A stretch of DNA of 64,000 nt from JAPHSX01 sp039714395. GTDB lineage: Bacteria > Pseudomonadota > Gammaproteobacteria > Thiohalomonadales > Thiohalomonadaceae. Of this stretch, positions 8,679-18,137 are shown piece after piece; within the stretch, counting starts at the first letter, position 1; the number at the start of each line of letters is the position of its first letter. The position numbers and the translations under genes are program-made. Below the pieces are notes generated by a model that was not told the origin of the DNA, searched no databases, and saw only the letters and a program-made list of their open reading frames with translations. Location of the stretch: assembly GCA_039714395.1 (NCBI GenBank), contig JBDLJH010000014.1, positions 21,203 to 85,202 on the forward strand, read 5' to 3'.

Positions 8679-8970
8679 AACGGTCAGGGGTACAGCCGCA
8701 ACTCATTGAAAAAACATATAAATTCCCTAATTTCTGCGCAGCCAAGAGTGAAAGCTTCCAATTTCATCACCAAATAGCCAACTTTTTCACCAATCATTAG
8801 CCATTTTCAGGTAAAATGTCGCACTTTTCGTCGCGGGGGTACGGTCTTTAATTTTGACTGACCAGCGCGAACAGATGGCGAATAACGCTCCGCCCTGTGA
8901 ATCCGGCACTGCTGTGAGTCACGCAGCAGCGCTTACACACTGAATTTTTAAACTTGACCAGAGTACGACT

Positions 8971-11055
8971 ATGACTGAGCTATCTCACTACCGTAATATC
9001 GGCATCTTCGCCCACGTGGATGCGGGTAAGACCACCACCACCGAACGTATCCTGAAACTGACCGGTAAGGTTCATAAGACCGGTGAGGTTCACGATGGTG
9101 AAGCCACCACCGACTTCATGGACCAGGAGCGCGAGCGCGGCATCACCATCCAGTCCGCCGCTACCTCCTGTGAGTGGGACGGCCACCGCTTCAACATCAT
9201 CGACACCCCCGGACACGTGGACTTCACCATCGAAGTTTACCGTTCACTGAAGGTGCTCGACGGCGGCGTTGGCGTATTCTGTGGCTCCGGCGGTGTTGAG
9301 CCCCAGTCAGAGACCAACTGGCGTTACGCCAACGAGTCTGAGGTGGCCCGTGTCATCCTGGTTAACAAGCTTGACCGCATGGGTGCCGACTTCTACCGCG
9401 TCGTCGATCAGATTGAAAATGTTCTCGCTGCCAACCCGCTGGTAATGGTGCTGCCTATCGGTATCGAAGATGACTTCGTCGGTGTTGTTGACCTGCTGAC
9501 CCGCAAGGCGTGGGTATGGGACGACTCTGGCCAGCCTGAGAACTACGAGCTGCAGGACGTTCCTGCCGACATGGTCGACAAGGTCGAAGAGTGGCGCGAG
9601 AAGCTGATCGAGACTGCCGTTGAGCAGGACGACGACCTGATGGAAGCCTACCTGGAAGGCGAAGAGCCCTCCATGGAAGACCTCAAGCGCTGCATCCGCA
9701 AGGGTACCATCGCTCTGGACTTCTTCCCCACCTACTGTGGTTCTGCGTTCAAGAACAAGGGCATCCAGCCGGTACTCGACGCCGTAGTCGACTTCCTGCC
9801 CAGCCCCACCGAGGTGAAGCCGCAGCCTGAGACCGACGAAGAGGGTAATGAGACCGGTGAATTTGCCATCGTTGATGCCGAGCGTCCGTTCCGTGCCCTG
9901 GCATTCAAAATTATGGATGACCGCTTCGGTGCCCTCACCTTCACCCGCATCTACTCAGGTAAGATTCAAAAGGGTGACACCGTACTCAACACCTTCACCG
10001 GCAAGAACGAGCGTATCGGCCGTATCGTAGAGATGCACGCCGATGACCGTATCGAGCTTGACGGTGCCCAGGCCGGTGACATCGTTGCCTTTATCGGCCT
10101 AAAGAACACCCAGACAGGTCACACCCTGTGTGACCCGAAGAATCCGGGTACCCTCGAGCCGATGGTATTCCCTGATCCGGTCATCTCCATTGCCGTTGCC
10201 CCGAAAGATAAGGGCGGCGCCGAGAAGATGGGTATCGCCATCAACAAGATGATTCAGGAAGATCCCTCGTTCCGCGTTGAGACCGACGAGGACAGTGGCG
10301 AGACCATCCTGCGTGGTATGGGTGAGCTTCACCTCGACATCAAAATCGACATCCTCAAGCGTACCTTCGGCATCGACGTTAACGTCGGTAAGCCTCAGGT
10401 AGCCTACCGTGAGAGCGTGACCCAGCGCATCGAAGACAGCTACACCCACAAGAAACAGTCGGGTGGTTCCGGTCAGTTCGCCAAGATCGACTACATCTTC
10501 GAGCCTGGCGAGCAGAACACCGGCTTTACCTTCGAGTCCACCGTTACCGGTGGTAACGTACCTCGTGAATTCTGGCCAGCCATCCAGAAGGGCTTCAAAT
10601 CCATGATGGATGAGGGCGTGCTCGCCGGCTTCCCAGTACTCGACGTTCACGTCAATCTGGTTGACGGTGGCTTCCACGCGGTTGACTCCTCTGCCGTGGC
10701 CTACGAGATCGCCGCCAGAAACGCCTTCCGCCAGACCATGCCCAAGGCCGGTGCCCAGCTGCTGGAGCCGATCATGAAGGTAGACGTCTTCACTCCGGAT
10801 GATCACGTAGGTGACGTTATCGGTGACCTGAACCGTCGCCGCGGCATGATCCAGGGTCAGGACTCCGGCGCCACCGGCGTTCGTATCAAGGCTCAGTGCC
10901 CGCTTAGCGAAATGTTCGGCTACATCGGCGACCTGCGTACCATGACCTCCGGTCGTGGCCAGTTCTCCATGGAGTTCGACCACTACTCAGCGTGCCCGGC
11001 CAACGTTGCCGAGGCAGTCATCAAGGAGACTCAGGAGCGTAATGCCAAAAAGTAA
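8971..11055 (+). CDS. fusA: Elongation factor G, second-copy (FusA2) type
   Basis: EF-G drives ribosome translocation and recycling with GTP. The 694-residue protein has all GTPase motifs: AHVDAGKT, RGITI, DTPGHVD and NKLD, followed by domains II to V. Its sequence (for example MTELSHYRNIGIF and the YIGDLRTMTSGRGQ end) is close to the monocistronic FusA2 of Vibrio and relatives. The context fits: no rpsL, rpsG or tuf nearby, its own 290-base upstream region and a strong terminator. A str-operon fusA is therefore expected elsewhere in the genome. Confidence 0.95.
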   Translation: MTELSHYRNIGIFAHVDAGKTTTTERILKLTGKVHKTGEVHDGEATTDFMDQERERGITIQSAATSCEWDGHRFNIIDTPGHVDFTIEVYRSLKVLDGGVGVFCGSGGVEPQSETNWRYANESEVARVILVNKLDRMGADFYRVVDQIENVLAANPLVMVLPIGIEDDFVGVVDLLTRKAWVWDDSGQPENYELQDVPADMVDKVEEWREKLIETAVEQDDDLMEAYLEGEEPSMEDLKRCIRKGTIALDFFPTYCGSAFKNKGIQPVLDAVVDFLPSPTEVKPQPETDEEGNETGEFAIVDAERPFRALAFKIMDDRFGALTFTRIYSGKIQKGDTVLNTFTGKNERIGRIVEMHADDRIELDGAQAGDIVAFIGLKNTQTGHTLCDPKNPGTLEPMVFPDPVISIAVAPKDKGGAEKMGIAINKMIQEDPSFRVETDEDSGETILRGMGELHLDIKIDILKRTFGIDVNVGKPQVAYRESVTQRIEDSYTHKKQSGGSGQFAKIDYIFEPGEQNTGFTFESTVTGGNVPREFWPAIQKGFKSMMDEGVLAGFPVLDVHVNLVDGGFHAVDSSAVAYEIAARNAFRQTMPKAGAQLLEPIMKVDVFTPDDHVGDVIGDLNRRRGMIQGQDSGATGVRIKAQCPLSEMFGYIGDLRTMTSGRGQFSMEFDHYSACPANVAEAVIKETQERNAKK

Positions 11056-11092
11056 TCCTTGATATGATGGGGGAAATTCTCCCCCTCCTGAT

Positions 11093-11127
11093 AAAAAAGC
11101 CCGAACTTTGTTCGGGCTTTTTTGTTT
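11093..11127 (+). terminator. Rho-independent terminator of fusA
   Basis: The long stem AAGCCCGAA/TTCGGGCTT is followed by TTTTTGTTTTT. A second smaller hairpin (GGGGGA/TCCCCC) lies about 20 bases earlier. Confidence 0.92.
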
Positions 11128-11210
11128 TTAGCCTCCCCATTTTTCTTTAAACAAGCTGCTAGAATAAGCTCTTGCTGATCACCCCTTTACCTAATAGCCG
11201 AGCAGAAACC

Positions 11211-12227
11211 ATGCCCATCACTCACGCCATCGCCCACCAGTTGCGCCGAAACGCCGACCACCCCTCCCAGTTATCGCTGCGAGTAGACGAACTTGCTACT
11301 GAAGGGGCCAGCGAAGCATTGCTGGCCAAGCTCAAGGGCAGCTTTCTCGCCCGCATCAGCCGCGAACACGGCTCTTTTACTACTGAGAGTGATACAGCAC
11401 TACTGCCCCGGCTGCTACAGCAGTTTCTCGATGACAAACTCGACTTCATCACCCTTAGCCGCGACTTCACCACCGCGCTACAGGCACAACTGGATGAGGC
11501 AAAAATCGAATTTGATGCCCACCTGCTGTTCTTTGTGGAAAAGTCCTTTGACCACCACCTGTTCACCCTCTTTGTCGCCCGCCAGAGCGAGTCTCTGACC
11601 GTTAACGACGAACTGGAGATCACCAGTAGTTACGCTATCGACAATGGTCCTAGCCTGTTTGGCATCAAGGTCGATCTCATCGAGTGGCGCGAGCGTAAGA
11701 ACTACGCCTGTCTCTCACTCATTCCACCACGAGGCAATCCACCACTGACTGAGGCCTTCTATGCACTCACCGGTTTTAGCAACGGTATCGATAAAGAAGC
11801 GGCCACCCTCGCCTTCCTCGAAGGGGTCGAGGTCTTCGCCAAAGAGGTGCCGCAGGAGCAGCAGAAGGAGTACCGCGATCAGGTAGTGGGTTATTGTATG
11901 GAGCAGGAGGAGCAAGATGCCCCGGTCAAGCTGGAGGGGCTGGCAAAGTCGGTGGAGGGGATCAATCCCGATGAGTTTGTGCGCGTTGTCGCCCGTCACA
12001 CCGCAGGGGAGAGTGATAACGAACGGGATCAGGAGCTGGTGATTGATCGGCGTAGTTTGAAACGTTACGTCAAATTCGCCGGTCGCGAGAAAGATCTGGC
12101 GATAAGCTTCTCCTCCTACCAGTTAAATGATCGGGTTCGCTATGATGCTGATAGCGATACTCTGCACATTAGCGGGCTTCCCGCCGCACTTAAAAAACAA
12201 CTGCTTGGCCATATGAAGGGGGAGTAA
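11211..12227 (+). CDS. Nucleoid-associated protein, NdpA/YejK family
   Basis: The 338-residue protein matches the 37-kDa NdpA (YejK) family in length and layout. It has the early LSLR block, a mixed alpha/beta core and the late YVKFAGREKDLAISFSS segment. These proteins associate with the nucleoid in gammaproteobacteria; their exact action on DNA is not well defined. Similarity starts at the ATG at 11211; an upstream in-frame TTG at 11172 is not favoured. It lies alone between fusA and the sodium channel. Confidence 0.88.
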   Translation: MPITHAIAHQLRRNADHPSQLSLRVDELATEGASEALLAKLKGSFLARISREHGSFTTESDTALLPRLLQQFLDDKLDFITLSRDFTTALQAQLDEAKIEFDAHLLFFVEKSFDHHLFTLFVARQSESLTVNDELEITSSYAIDNGPSLFGIKVDLIEWRERKNYACLSLIPPRGNPPLTEAFYALTGFSNGIDKEAATLAFLEGVEVFAKEVPQEQQKEYRDQVVGYCMEQEEQDAPVKLEGLAKSVEGINPDEFVRVVARHTAGESDNERDQELVIDRRSLKRYVKFAGREKDLAISFSSYQLNDRVRYDADSDTLHISGLPAALKKQLLGHMKGE

Positions 12228-12321
12228 TCTCAACCTTCATCATGGCAGTCACGAACCTTCCGAGCATCTAGCGGTCTCTGTTCTGGCTGCCATTCAACAA
12301 ATTAAACCCGAGGAAAACACC

Positions 12322-13146
12322 ATGTCTAAACTCTCATTTCGAGAGCGTACCGGGGAGTGGATAGAATCCCGCAAGGTACAGTTTTTTATTATCGGCCTGA
12401 TCATTATCAATGCCGCCATACTCGGCATGGAGACCTCATCCTCAATTATGGAACGGATGGGAAGTCAGTTAATCCTTGCCGACAAGATCATACTGGCTGT
12501 CTTTGTCTGTGAGATCGCAATAAAACTGTTCGCCTTCGGTGGTGGCTTTTTCAAACGCGCCTGGAATAACTTCGACTTTATTATCGTCGGCATCGCACTG
12601 GTTCCCGCCAGTGGCCCACTGGCCGTGCTACGGGCACTGCGTATTTTACGTGTATTACGCATGATCTCGATGGTGCCACGACTGCGTTTTGTGGTTGAGG
12701 CCCTGCTACACGCCGTTCCCGGCATAGCCTCTATAGCTGCCCTGATGATGATCGTCTTCTATGTCTTTGCGGTAATGGCCACCACCATATTTGGTGAACA
12801 ATTTACGGAGTGGTTCGGCACCATAGGGGCCTCAATGTATACCCTGTTCCAGATAATGACTCTGGAGTCATGGTCGATGGGCATCGTGCGCCCGGTAATG
12901 GAAGTCTTCCCCCACGCCTGGCTCTACTTCATCCCCTTCATCCTCATCGCCACCTTCACCATGCTGAATCTGTTTATCGCTATCATCGTCGATACCATGC
13001 AGACCATGCATCAGGCCGATCATGAAGAAGATCGCGAGCATATCGAAGAAGTAGTGCATGAAGACGCCGGTGTGCTGGGGCGCGAAGTTCGATCATTGCG
13101 TGAGGAGATTCAACTGTTACGAGAGGAGCTGAAAGCGCGCGGCTAA
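12322..13146 (+). CDS. Voltage-gated sodium channel (BacNav family)
   Basis: The 274-residue subunit has six membrane segments. S4 (residues 102-122) carries arginines at 104, 107, 110 and 113, the voltage sensor. The pore loop holds TLESWS at 180-185, the sodium selectivity filter seen in NaChBac, NavAb and NavMs. After S6 comes a charged helix with heptad pattern (VRSLREEIQLLREEL), the tetramerising C-terminal coiled coil. Four subunits should form a plasma-membrane channel. GAGGAAA precedes the ATG. Its stop codon overlaps that of the convergent kinase gene. Confidence 0.95.
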   Translation: MSKLSFRERTGEWIESRKVQFFIIGLIIINAAILGMETSSSIMERMGSQLILADKIILAVFVCEIAIKLFAFGGGFFKRAWNNFDFIIVGIALVPASGPLAVLRALRILRVLRMISMVPRLRFVVEALLHAVPGIASIAALMMIVFYVFAVMATTIFGEQFTEWFGTIGASMYTLFQIMTLESWSMGIVRPVMEVFPHAWLYFIPFILIATFTMLNLFIAIIVDTMQTMHQADHEEDREHIEEVVHEDAGVLGREVRSLREEIQLLREELKARG

Positions 13147-14810
13147 GCCTCCCTGCAGAAACGAGCCAGCACCTGCTGCAATTTTTCCTGTTGCAGCGGT
13201 TTGACCAGGAAATCATTCATCCCCGCCTCAATACAGGCGTCGCGCTCACTACTAAGAACATCGGCGGTAAGGGCGACGATAGGTATCTGCTGATTAGACT
13301 CACGAATTACACGCGTCGCGGCAATACCGTCGAGCTGCGGCATATGCAGGTCCATTAGCAGCAAATCATAGTCGCCCTGCGCCACCGCCTCGGTGGCCAG
13401 TACGCCGTTCTCCACACACTCTACACGACAGCCAAAATCCTCAAGGAAGCGGCTTACCACCATGCGATTAATCTTATCATCCTCAGCCACCAGTACACGC
13501 GCATTGAACTGCTCTGCTAATAACTGCGACGATGCCTCCTGAACGGAATCTGCCGTCGCCTGCTGCAACGGCAGTCTGAAGCGAAAGCAGGTGCCCTCAT
13601 TCAGCTGACTCTCCACCTCGATAGTTCCCTGCATTAACTCTACCAGGCGACGTACGATACTTAGCCCCAGTCCACCACCACTGTACTGACGGCTCAGGGT
13701 ATTGTCGGCCTGGGCGAACTGCTCGAAGATCGCTTCCAGTCTGTCCTCGGGGATACCAATGCCCGTATCCTCGAGTGCAATCAACAACTGTTCATTTTCT
13801 TCACCCAATCGCAGGGTGATACTACCCTCGGGGGTAAACTTGATTGCGTTACCAATGAGGTTAATCAGGATCTGTCGCAGGCGAAGCGGGTCTATCTCTA
13901 TCCACAATGGCAATTGTTCATCGTAGTCCACCTCCAACTGCAATCCCTTCTCCTCGGCGAGGTGTCGGAACAGTACAATCAGTTCATCCACCAGCTGGCG
14001 CAACTCTGTAGGCTCTGGCTCTATGGTGATCTTGTCAGCCTCGATCTTTGACAACTCCAGCACATCATCAATAAGAGCAAGCAGAGTCCTGGAAGCGGCC
14101 TTAATTATCTCTGCATGCTGCCGCCCCTCCGGAGATAAATTCTCTTGCAGCAGAATATTACTAAAACCAAGGATGCCATTCATCGGGGTGCGGATCTCAT
14201 GGCTCATGTTGGCAAGGAAATTACTCTTTGCCACGTTGGCCATTTCCGCCTTCTGCCGTGCTTCGCTCAGGGCATCTACCAGTCTCTGACGCATCCCCTC
14301 ATAGAGGTAAAGCAACACACTCATGACCAGGGTAGTAGCAACTGCCACCAACATAAACTCAGCATTATGGGGCGTCAGATCGAAACCCGTTAGCTCCGAG
14401 AGAAACAGAAAAATAACCGCCAGGTTAAAAAATCCGGTCCAGTAGAGACCACGCTTTTTTCCATCCAGCAAAAAGGCCAGCACCGGGTAGACACTGAGCC
14501 AGAGAACTCCCGTATCCCCCACCCCACCATGCATGGCAGTACCCAGTAGCATTACCGCCACCGAGGCCAGCATCACACGAACTGCTGTCTGAATACGACG
14601 ATGTGTCCGCAACCAAAAGAGATTGGCCACATTCAATAAGAAAACCGGGACATGCAGCGCCACCAGCACATACATCCCCTCAATGATGTGGAGGATATTG
14701 AAAAAGAGAACCGGCAGGAAACCAACTAACACCATACGCTCAAACATACGTATCTGGTGATCACCACGATGAGTGGGGTCAAAACTCAAATCTTTCTCAA
14801 AGATACTCAA
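13143..14810 (-). CDS. Hybrid sensor histidine kinase / response regulator
   Basis: The 555-residue protein has about six N-terminal membrane helices (residues 26-171) with little periplasmic sequence. A HisKA domain follows with His204 in MSHEIRTPMNG, then the ATPase domain (N box NLIGNAIKF, G boxes EDTGIGIP and SGGGLGLSI). A C-terminal receiver carries Asp487 in LLMDLHMP and Lys in LVKPL. The output partner (Hpt or regulator) is not visible nearby. The start is a TTG preceded by AAGGGA; an in-frame ATG 21 codons later is an alternative. The stop overlaps that of the sodium channel. Confidence 0.92.
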   Translation of the reverse strand: MSIFEKDLSFDPTHRGDHQIRMFERMVLVGFLPVLFFNILHIIEGMYVLVALHVPVFLLNVANLFWLRTHRRIQTAVRVMLASVAVMLLGTAMHGGVGDTGVLWLSVYPVLAFLLDGKKRGLYWTGFFNLAVIFLFLSELTGFDLTPHNAEFMLVAVATTLVMSVLLYLYEGMRQRLVDALSEARQKAEMANVAKSNFLANMSHEIRTPMNGILGFSNILLQENLSPEGRQHAEIIKAASRTLLALIDDVLELSKIEADKITIEPEPTELRQLVDELIVLFRHLAEEKGLQLEVDYDEQLPLWIEIDPLRLRQILINLIGNAIKFTPEGSITLRLGEENEQLLIALEDTGIGIPEDRLEAIFEQFAQADNTLSRQYSGGGLGLSIVRRLVELMQGTIEVESQLNEGTCFRFRLPLQQATADSVQEASSQLLAEQFNARVLVAEDDKINRMVVSRFLEDFGCRVECVENGVLATEAVAQGDYDLLLMDLHMPQLDGIAATRVIRESNQQIPIVALTADVLSSERDACIEAGMNDFLVKPLQQEKLQQVLARFCREA

Positions 14811-14884
14811 GCCAGATGTCCCTTGCTGGTATTCTTATAATCGCTCAGTTTATAGCATCATATTCCACAACCCGACTAATGGCC

Positions 14885-14922
14885 ATAAAAAGGGCGAACC
14901 ATACAGTATGGTCTGCCCTTTC
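14885..14922 (-). terminator. Terminator of the VWA/PspA operon
   Basis: Read on the minus strand, AAGGGC and the ACCATAC arm pair with their complements around an ACTGT-type loop and end in CCCTTTTTA. It lies just after the VWA gene. Confidence 0.7.
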
Positions 14923-14937
14923 TCTTAGCGTCACCGG

Positions 14938-16152
14938 TTAATAGTCGGCACTTTCCGACTCATAGCGTAGTCCCATATCTGCGGCCTGCTTACGTACTGC
15001 ACTGTAGATCTTCTCATCCAGTGAATCCTTAGCACCACCCTCCGCTTCAACCTTCTCCTTGAGGTAGCTACTGCGTTTTTCTGCCATGCTCTTGATTTGA
15101 GCCTGCAGCTCCTTTCGTTGCTCCGCCTTCTCAGCAATCACCGCCTTACGCTTTGCAGGGGCCATTGCCTGCATCGGCTCGGGCAGGTGCGCCTCCTCAA
15201 TACTGGAGATATCGACCCGACCACTGGCCACATCATCAACCAGCTCACCATCACCGAGGAAATTAGACTCACCGCTTTTTGATACATTAAAGGCTGCTCG
15301 GCGGGCACGCGACTCTACGGAAGAGGAAGCATGCAACTTGTCACTCGCCGCTACTTTACTGCGCTGCTTCAACTTCTTCTCTGCACTACCATAGTAGAGG
15401 CGCGTCTCATCCATCCTGGCGGAGAGTTCAGCCAGCTCCTTATCAAAGGGGGTCGCGATGGCAACCGCATTGCCAGACTGCTCTACCTGAAAGTATTCAC
15501 CACTGCCGGCCTGAGCGATCTGCTGCCACATGCGCAAGGCTTCACCGTTACGGCCCGACTGTATCGCATTGATAACAATGCCGCGCTGCTTCGCCGCTGC
15601 AATGGTCACCGGATACTTCACATCATCCTGATAATCCATATGTGCCGGTGCATCACCCACCAGGAATACCACCTTATAGGTCTTATCATCCTGGCTCCAC
15701 GACATCCGGTTAACCGCATCGTCCAGTGCCTGATTCACACTCTCCGGGCCGTCACCACCACCGCCAGCACGAAAGTCCATGAGCGTGGCGTAAGTGGAAT
15801 CAAGATCGGCAGAGAGATCGACTACCTGTGTAATGTAGGCATCACCTCGATCACGGTAGGCGACCAGACCAATACGGATCTCCGGTGCCGGTTGTGCCGA
15901 GGCCATGGTATTGGCGATAGACCAAATCTTCTCCTTAGCCGCCTGGATAAGACCACTCATACTGCCGGTGGTATCGAGTACAAACACCGCCTCCACCCGC
16001 GGTTTTTCATTGTTAATCGGTATAGCCGGTGGCAATAACACCGGGTGAACATTCGGCTGCGGGTTTGCCGCAACGCCGTTAAAGAGTGGGAATAGCGCCA
16101 CCGATACTGTGGTGCCAACGAATAGTGCCAATGCAATCAATTTAGTTTTCAT
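14938..16152 (-). CDS. Secreted VWA-domain protein
   Basis: The 404-residue protein starts with a signal peptide or anchor (residues 5-29, ending VAAN). It then has a von Willebrand A domain at about 52-240. The metal-ion-dependent adhesion site is read as D60-x-T62-x-S64 in VLDTTGS, with later supporting residues in GGGGDGPES and FLVGDAP. The C-terminal 130 residues are charged, partly helical and without known domain. It should act in the periplasm by binding a protein ligand. It is third in an apparent operon after the PspA-like and membrane proteins. AAGGGG precedes the ATG. Confidence 0.85.
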   Translation of the reverse strand: MKTKLIALALFVGTTVSVALFPLFNGVAANPQPNVHPVLLPPAIPINNEKPRVEAVFVLDTTGSMSGLIQAAKEKIWSIANTMASAQPAPEIRIGLVAYRDRGDAYITQVVDLSADLDSTYATLMDFRAGGGGDGPESVNQALDDAVNRMSWSQDDKTYKVVFLVGDAPAHMDYQDDVKYPVTIAAAKQRGIVINAIQSGRNGEALRMWQQIAQAGSGEYFQVEQSGNAVAIATPFDKELAELSARMDETRLYYGSAEKKLKQRSKVAASDKLHASSSVESRARRAAFNVSKSGESNFLGDGELVDDVASGRVDISSIEEAHLPEPMQAMAPAKRKAVIAEKAEQRKELQAQIKSMAEKRSSYLKEKVEAEGGAKDSLDEKIYSAVRKQAADMGLRYESESADY

Positions 16153-16177
16153 TTTACAGCCCCTTTCTTAAACAAAA

Positions 16178-16747
16178 TTAATGAACGGATGAGAGTTTGC
16201 GTAGTGCTGCCTGCGCCGTACGGTGTGCCTGCTCGAAGCGGTCTTCCTCAACTATCACGCCATCAGCCGATGACAGCGGCTTATTCATATTGCGAGGAAT
16301 GACAACGAACACCGCCTGTAGTAAAAAGAAACACCACAGCGCCAGCATCAGGCTGCCCGACTGTGCGGTGGCCCAGACCACTGCGGCTACGGCAACAAAA
16401 TTAAGCCCCAGGTCCGCCACTGCAGGCAGCAGACCGGAGTAAAAGTAGAGCGAACGCACCAGCCAGATCATCGCCACGTGGACCAACGCATAGACCATCA
16501 ACGCTGGTTCCATCCATGCGGTTACAACGATGATCAACAACCAGCCAAGCAGGGTGGTCATGCGGCCAAGTCGCACACCGCTGCTACGCAACAGATAAAT
16601 GATGTAAAGGAATGAGGTACTGGCGATCACCATATGTAGTGCCATGACACTGCCGAGTAATGGTGCCAGTGCAACAAATACCACTTCACCCAGCAACGCA
16701 GCGGCAAGCGCGACGCCTACCCCCTGTAAAAACCCTGGTCGTTTCAT
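16178..16747 (-). CDS. Multi-pass membrane protein of the PspA/VWA locus
   Basis: The 189-residue protein is mostly hydrophobic, with about five predicted membrane helices up to residue 150 and a charged cytoplasmic tail (EEDRFEQAHRT). I do not recognise a family. Its ATG overlaps the PspA-like stop codon (ATGA), and the VWA gene follows 25 bases after its end, so the three are very likely translated together. It may link the peripheral PspA-like coil on the inner face to the VWA protein outside; that is inference. Confidence 0.75.
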   Translation of the reverse strand: MKRPGFLQGVGVALAAALLGEVVFVALAPLLGSVMALHMVIASTSFLYIIYLLRSSGVRLGRMTTLLGWLLIIVVTAWMEPALMVYALVHVAMIWLVRSLYFYSGLLPAVADLGLNFVAVAAVVWATAQSGSLMLALWCFFLLQAVFVVIPRNMNKPLSSADGVIVEEDRFEQAHRTAQAALRKLSSVH

Positions 16748-17280
16748 GACGGCATCCTCCGTTGCTTTTCACGCAAAAAGGCCACCTCTATCTCCTCCTC
16801 ACGAATCACCACATCACTACTCTGTACAGACTCGCCAACAAATGAGTCAGGGTGTTCACTGGCCAGCAGTTCCGCCTTCTGGCGCATCCCCTGCAACTCA
16901 TCACGATTCTGTTCAATGCGTGGCTCCAGCTGCCTGATACGCTCAACCAGGGCCTCGCCCTTCTCCGCCAGCTGATTGCCCAGTCGCTCTGTCTCCAGCC
17001 GTCGTTTAATAATGTTGCGAGCCAGTTCCTCCTTATTCGACTCAAAGCAGAGATCCAGCTCCTCCTCACTCTTGGCAAGGTCCTGCTCCAGCCCCTGCAG
17101 GCGACGCTGCAACTGCCCCTGTTCGTGTTGCATCAACTTAAGCTGTTGCTCCTCCTGTAACAGCGCCTCTTCCATCTCCCTAATCGCCTGCTGCAATAAC
17201 TGCTGCGGCTCTTCGATGCGATCCAGTACCGCATGCATATCAGCCCGAAACAGCCGTGATACCCGTGTAACAAGTGCCAT
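16744..17280 (-). CDS. PspA/IM30-like coiled-coil protein
   Basis: The 178-residue protein opens with an amphipathic stretch (LVTRVSRLFRADMHAVLDRIEEP) like the membrane-contacting start of PspA/IM30/Vipp1. A long helical coil of charged heptads follows to about residue 150. The family binds stressed inner membrane and assembles into ESCRT-III-like oligomers. It is shorter than E. coli PspA (222 residues). The ATG at 17280 has a strong AGGAGAAGG upstream. The gene heads the operon divergent from the two-component genes. Confidence 0.8.
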   Translation of the reverse strand: MALVTRVSRLFRADMHAVLDRIEEPQQLLQQAIREMEEALLQEEQQLKLMQHEQGQLQRRLQGLEQDLAKSEEELDLCFESNKEELARNIIKRRLETERLGNQLAEKGEALVERIRQLEPRIEQNRDELQGMRQKAELLASEHPDSFVGESVQSSDVVIREEEIEVAFLREKQRRMPS

Positions 17281-17370
17281 CGTCCTTCTCCTCTGTTTTC
17301 GTTTCATTGCCCGGTGAAAACAGTCTAGGTCGTAGCCGCCCGCGCAAGTAGGCAGCTCTTAGTAAAACTT

Positions 17371-17397
17371 TTTACTCACTGTTTACAAAAACTTTAC
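17371..17397. promoter_or_regulatory. Three TTTAC boxes at 11-bp spacing: probable response regulator operator
   Basis: TTTAC occurs at 17371, 17382 and 17393, exactly 11 bases apart. OmpR/PhoB-family regulators bind direct repeats of this spacing, one helical turn each. The site sits in the 155-base gap between the divergent PspA-like gene and the OmpR-family regulator gene, so it could control both. Confidence 0.6.
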
Positions 17398-17435
17398 ATG
17401 CCGTCAGCGACGCCAGCTGGTAAGCTCAAACGACT

Positions 17436-18137
17436 ATGAATAGAAAGATCCGAATTCTTGTGGTGGAAGATGAGACGGCGATCCGCGAGGGTCTGGTCGA
17501 CCTCTTTGTATTTCATGGTTATGAGGTAGAAACTGCTGCAGAGGGCAATAAAGGACTGGAGATGGCGCTGAGCGGACACTTCGATATGATCCTGCTCGAC
17601 GTGATGCTGCCGGGCATGGATGGCTATGCCATCTGCAATGCCATACGTGAGCAGGATCGCGACCAGCCCATCATCATGCTCACCGCCAAGGGTAGCGACG
17701 AGGAGATCATCCACGGGCTGTCTCTCGGTGCCGACGATTATGTCGCCAAACCATTTTCTGTAACGCAACTGGTACTGCGTGTTCAAGCGGTACTGCGACG
17801 TGCCCACATCACTCAGGATGAGACACAACAGATACAACTAAGTGATGACATCACCATCGACACCCGTAATCTCAGTGCCCGGTGTGGCGAAGATGAGTTG
17901 AACTTTACGCGGCGCGAAATCGAGATCCTGCAATATCTGCACGCCAACAGTGAACGGCCGGTGACACGCGATGAGTTACTCCATAAGGTATGGGGCTACG
18001 CTCGCGACCTCGAACTCGAAACCCGCACCGTCGACATTCACATTGCCAAGTTACGCCGCAAAATAGAACCTGCCCCTGCCGAACCACGATACCTTGTCAC
18101 CGTGCGCGGTGCCGGTTACCGTCTACTGAGTCAGTGA
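17436..18137 (+). CDS. OmpR-family response regulator
   Basis: The 233-residue protein has a receiver domain with the acidic VVEDE, phospho-acceptor Asp55 in LLDVMLPG and Lys105 in VAKPF. It is followed by a winged-helix DNA-binding domain (FTRREIEILQYL, VDIHIAKLRRKI, TVRGAGYRL). It should activate or repress genes when phosphorylated by the kinase encoded next, whose ATG overlaps its stop (TGATG). The 11-bp TTTAC repeats upstream are the obvious candidate binding site. Confidence 0.95.
   Translation: MNRKIRILVVEDETAIREGLVDLFVFHGYEVETAAEGNKGLEMALSGHFDMILLDVMLPGMDGYAICNAIREQDRDQPIIMLTAKGSDEEIIHGLSLGADDYVAKPFSVTQLVLRVQAVLRRAHITQDETQQIQLSDDITIDTRNLSARCGEDELNFTRREIEILQYLHANSERPVTRDELLHKVWGYARDLELETRTVDIHIAKLRRKIEPAPAEPRYLVTVRGAGYRLLSQ

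Noticed and set aside
8780..8820. Sigma-70 promoter before fusA (TTCACC and TAAAAT)
   Set aside because: The spacing is about 20 bases, too long to claim.
10099..10983. A 294-codon minus-strand open frame
   Set aside because: It is antisense to the highly conserved EF-G gene and an artefact of its codon use.
15331..16038. A 235-codon plus-strand open frame
   Set aside because: It lies wholly within the VWA gene on the other strand, with no recognisable motifs.
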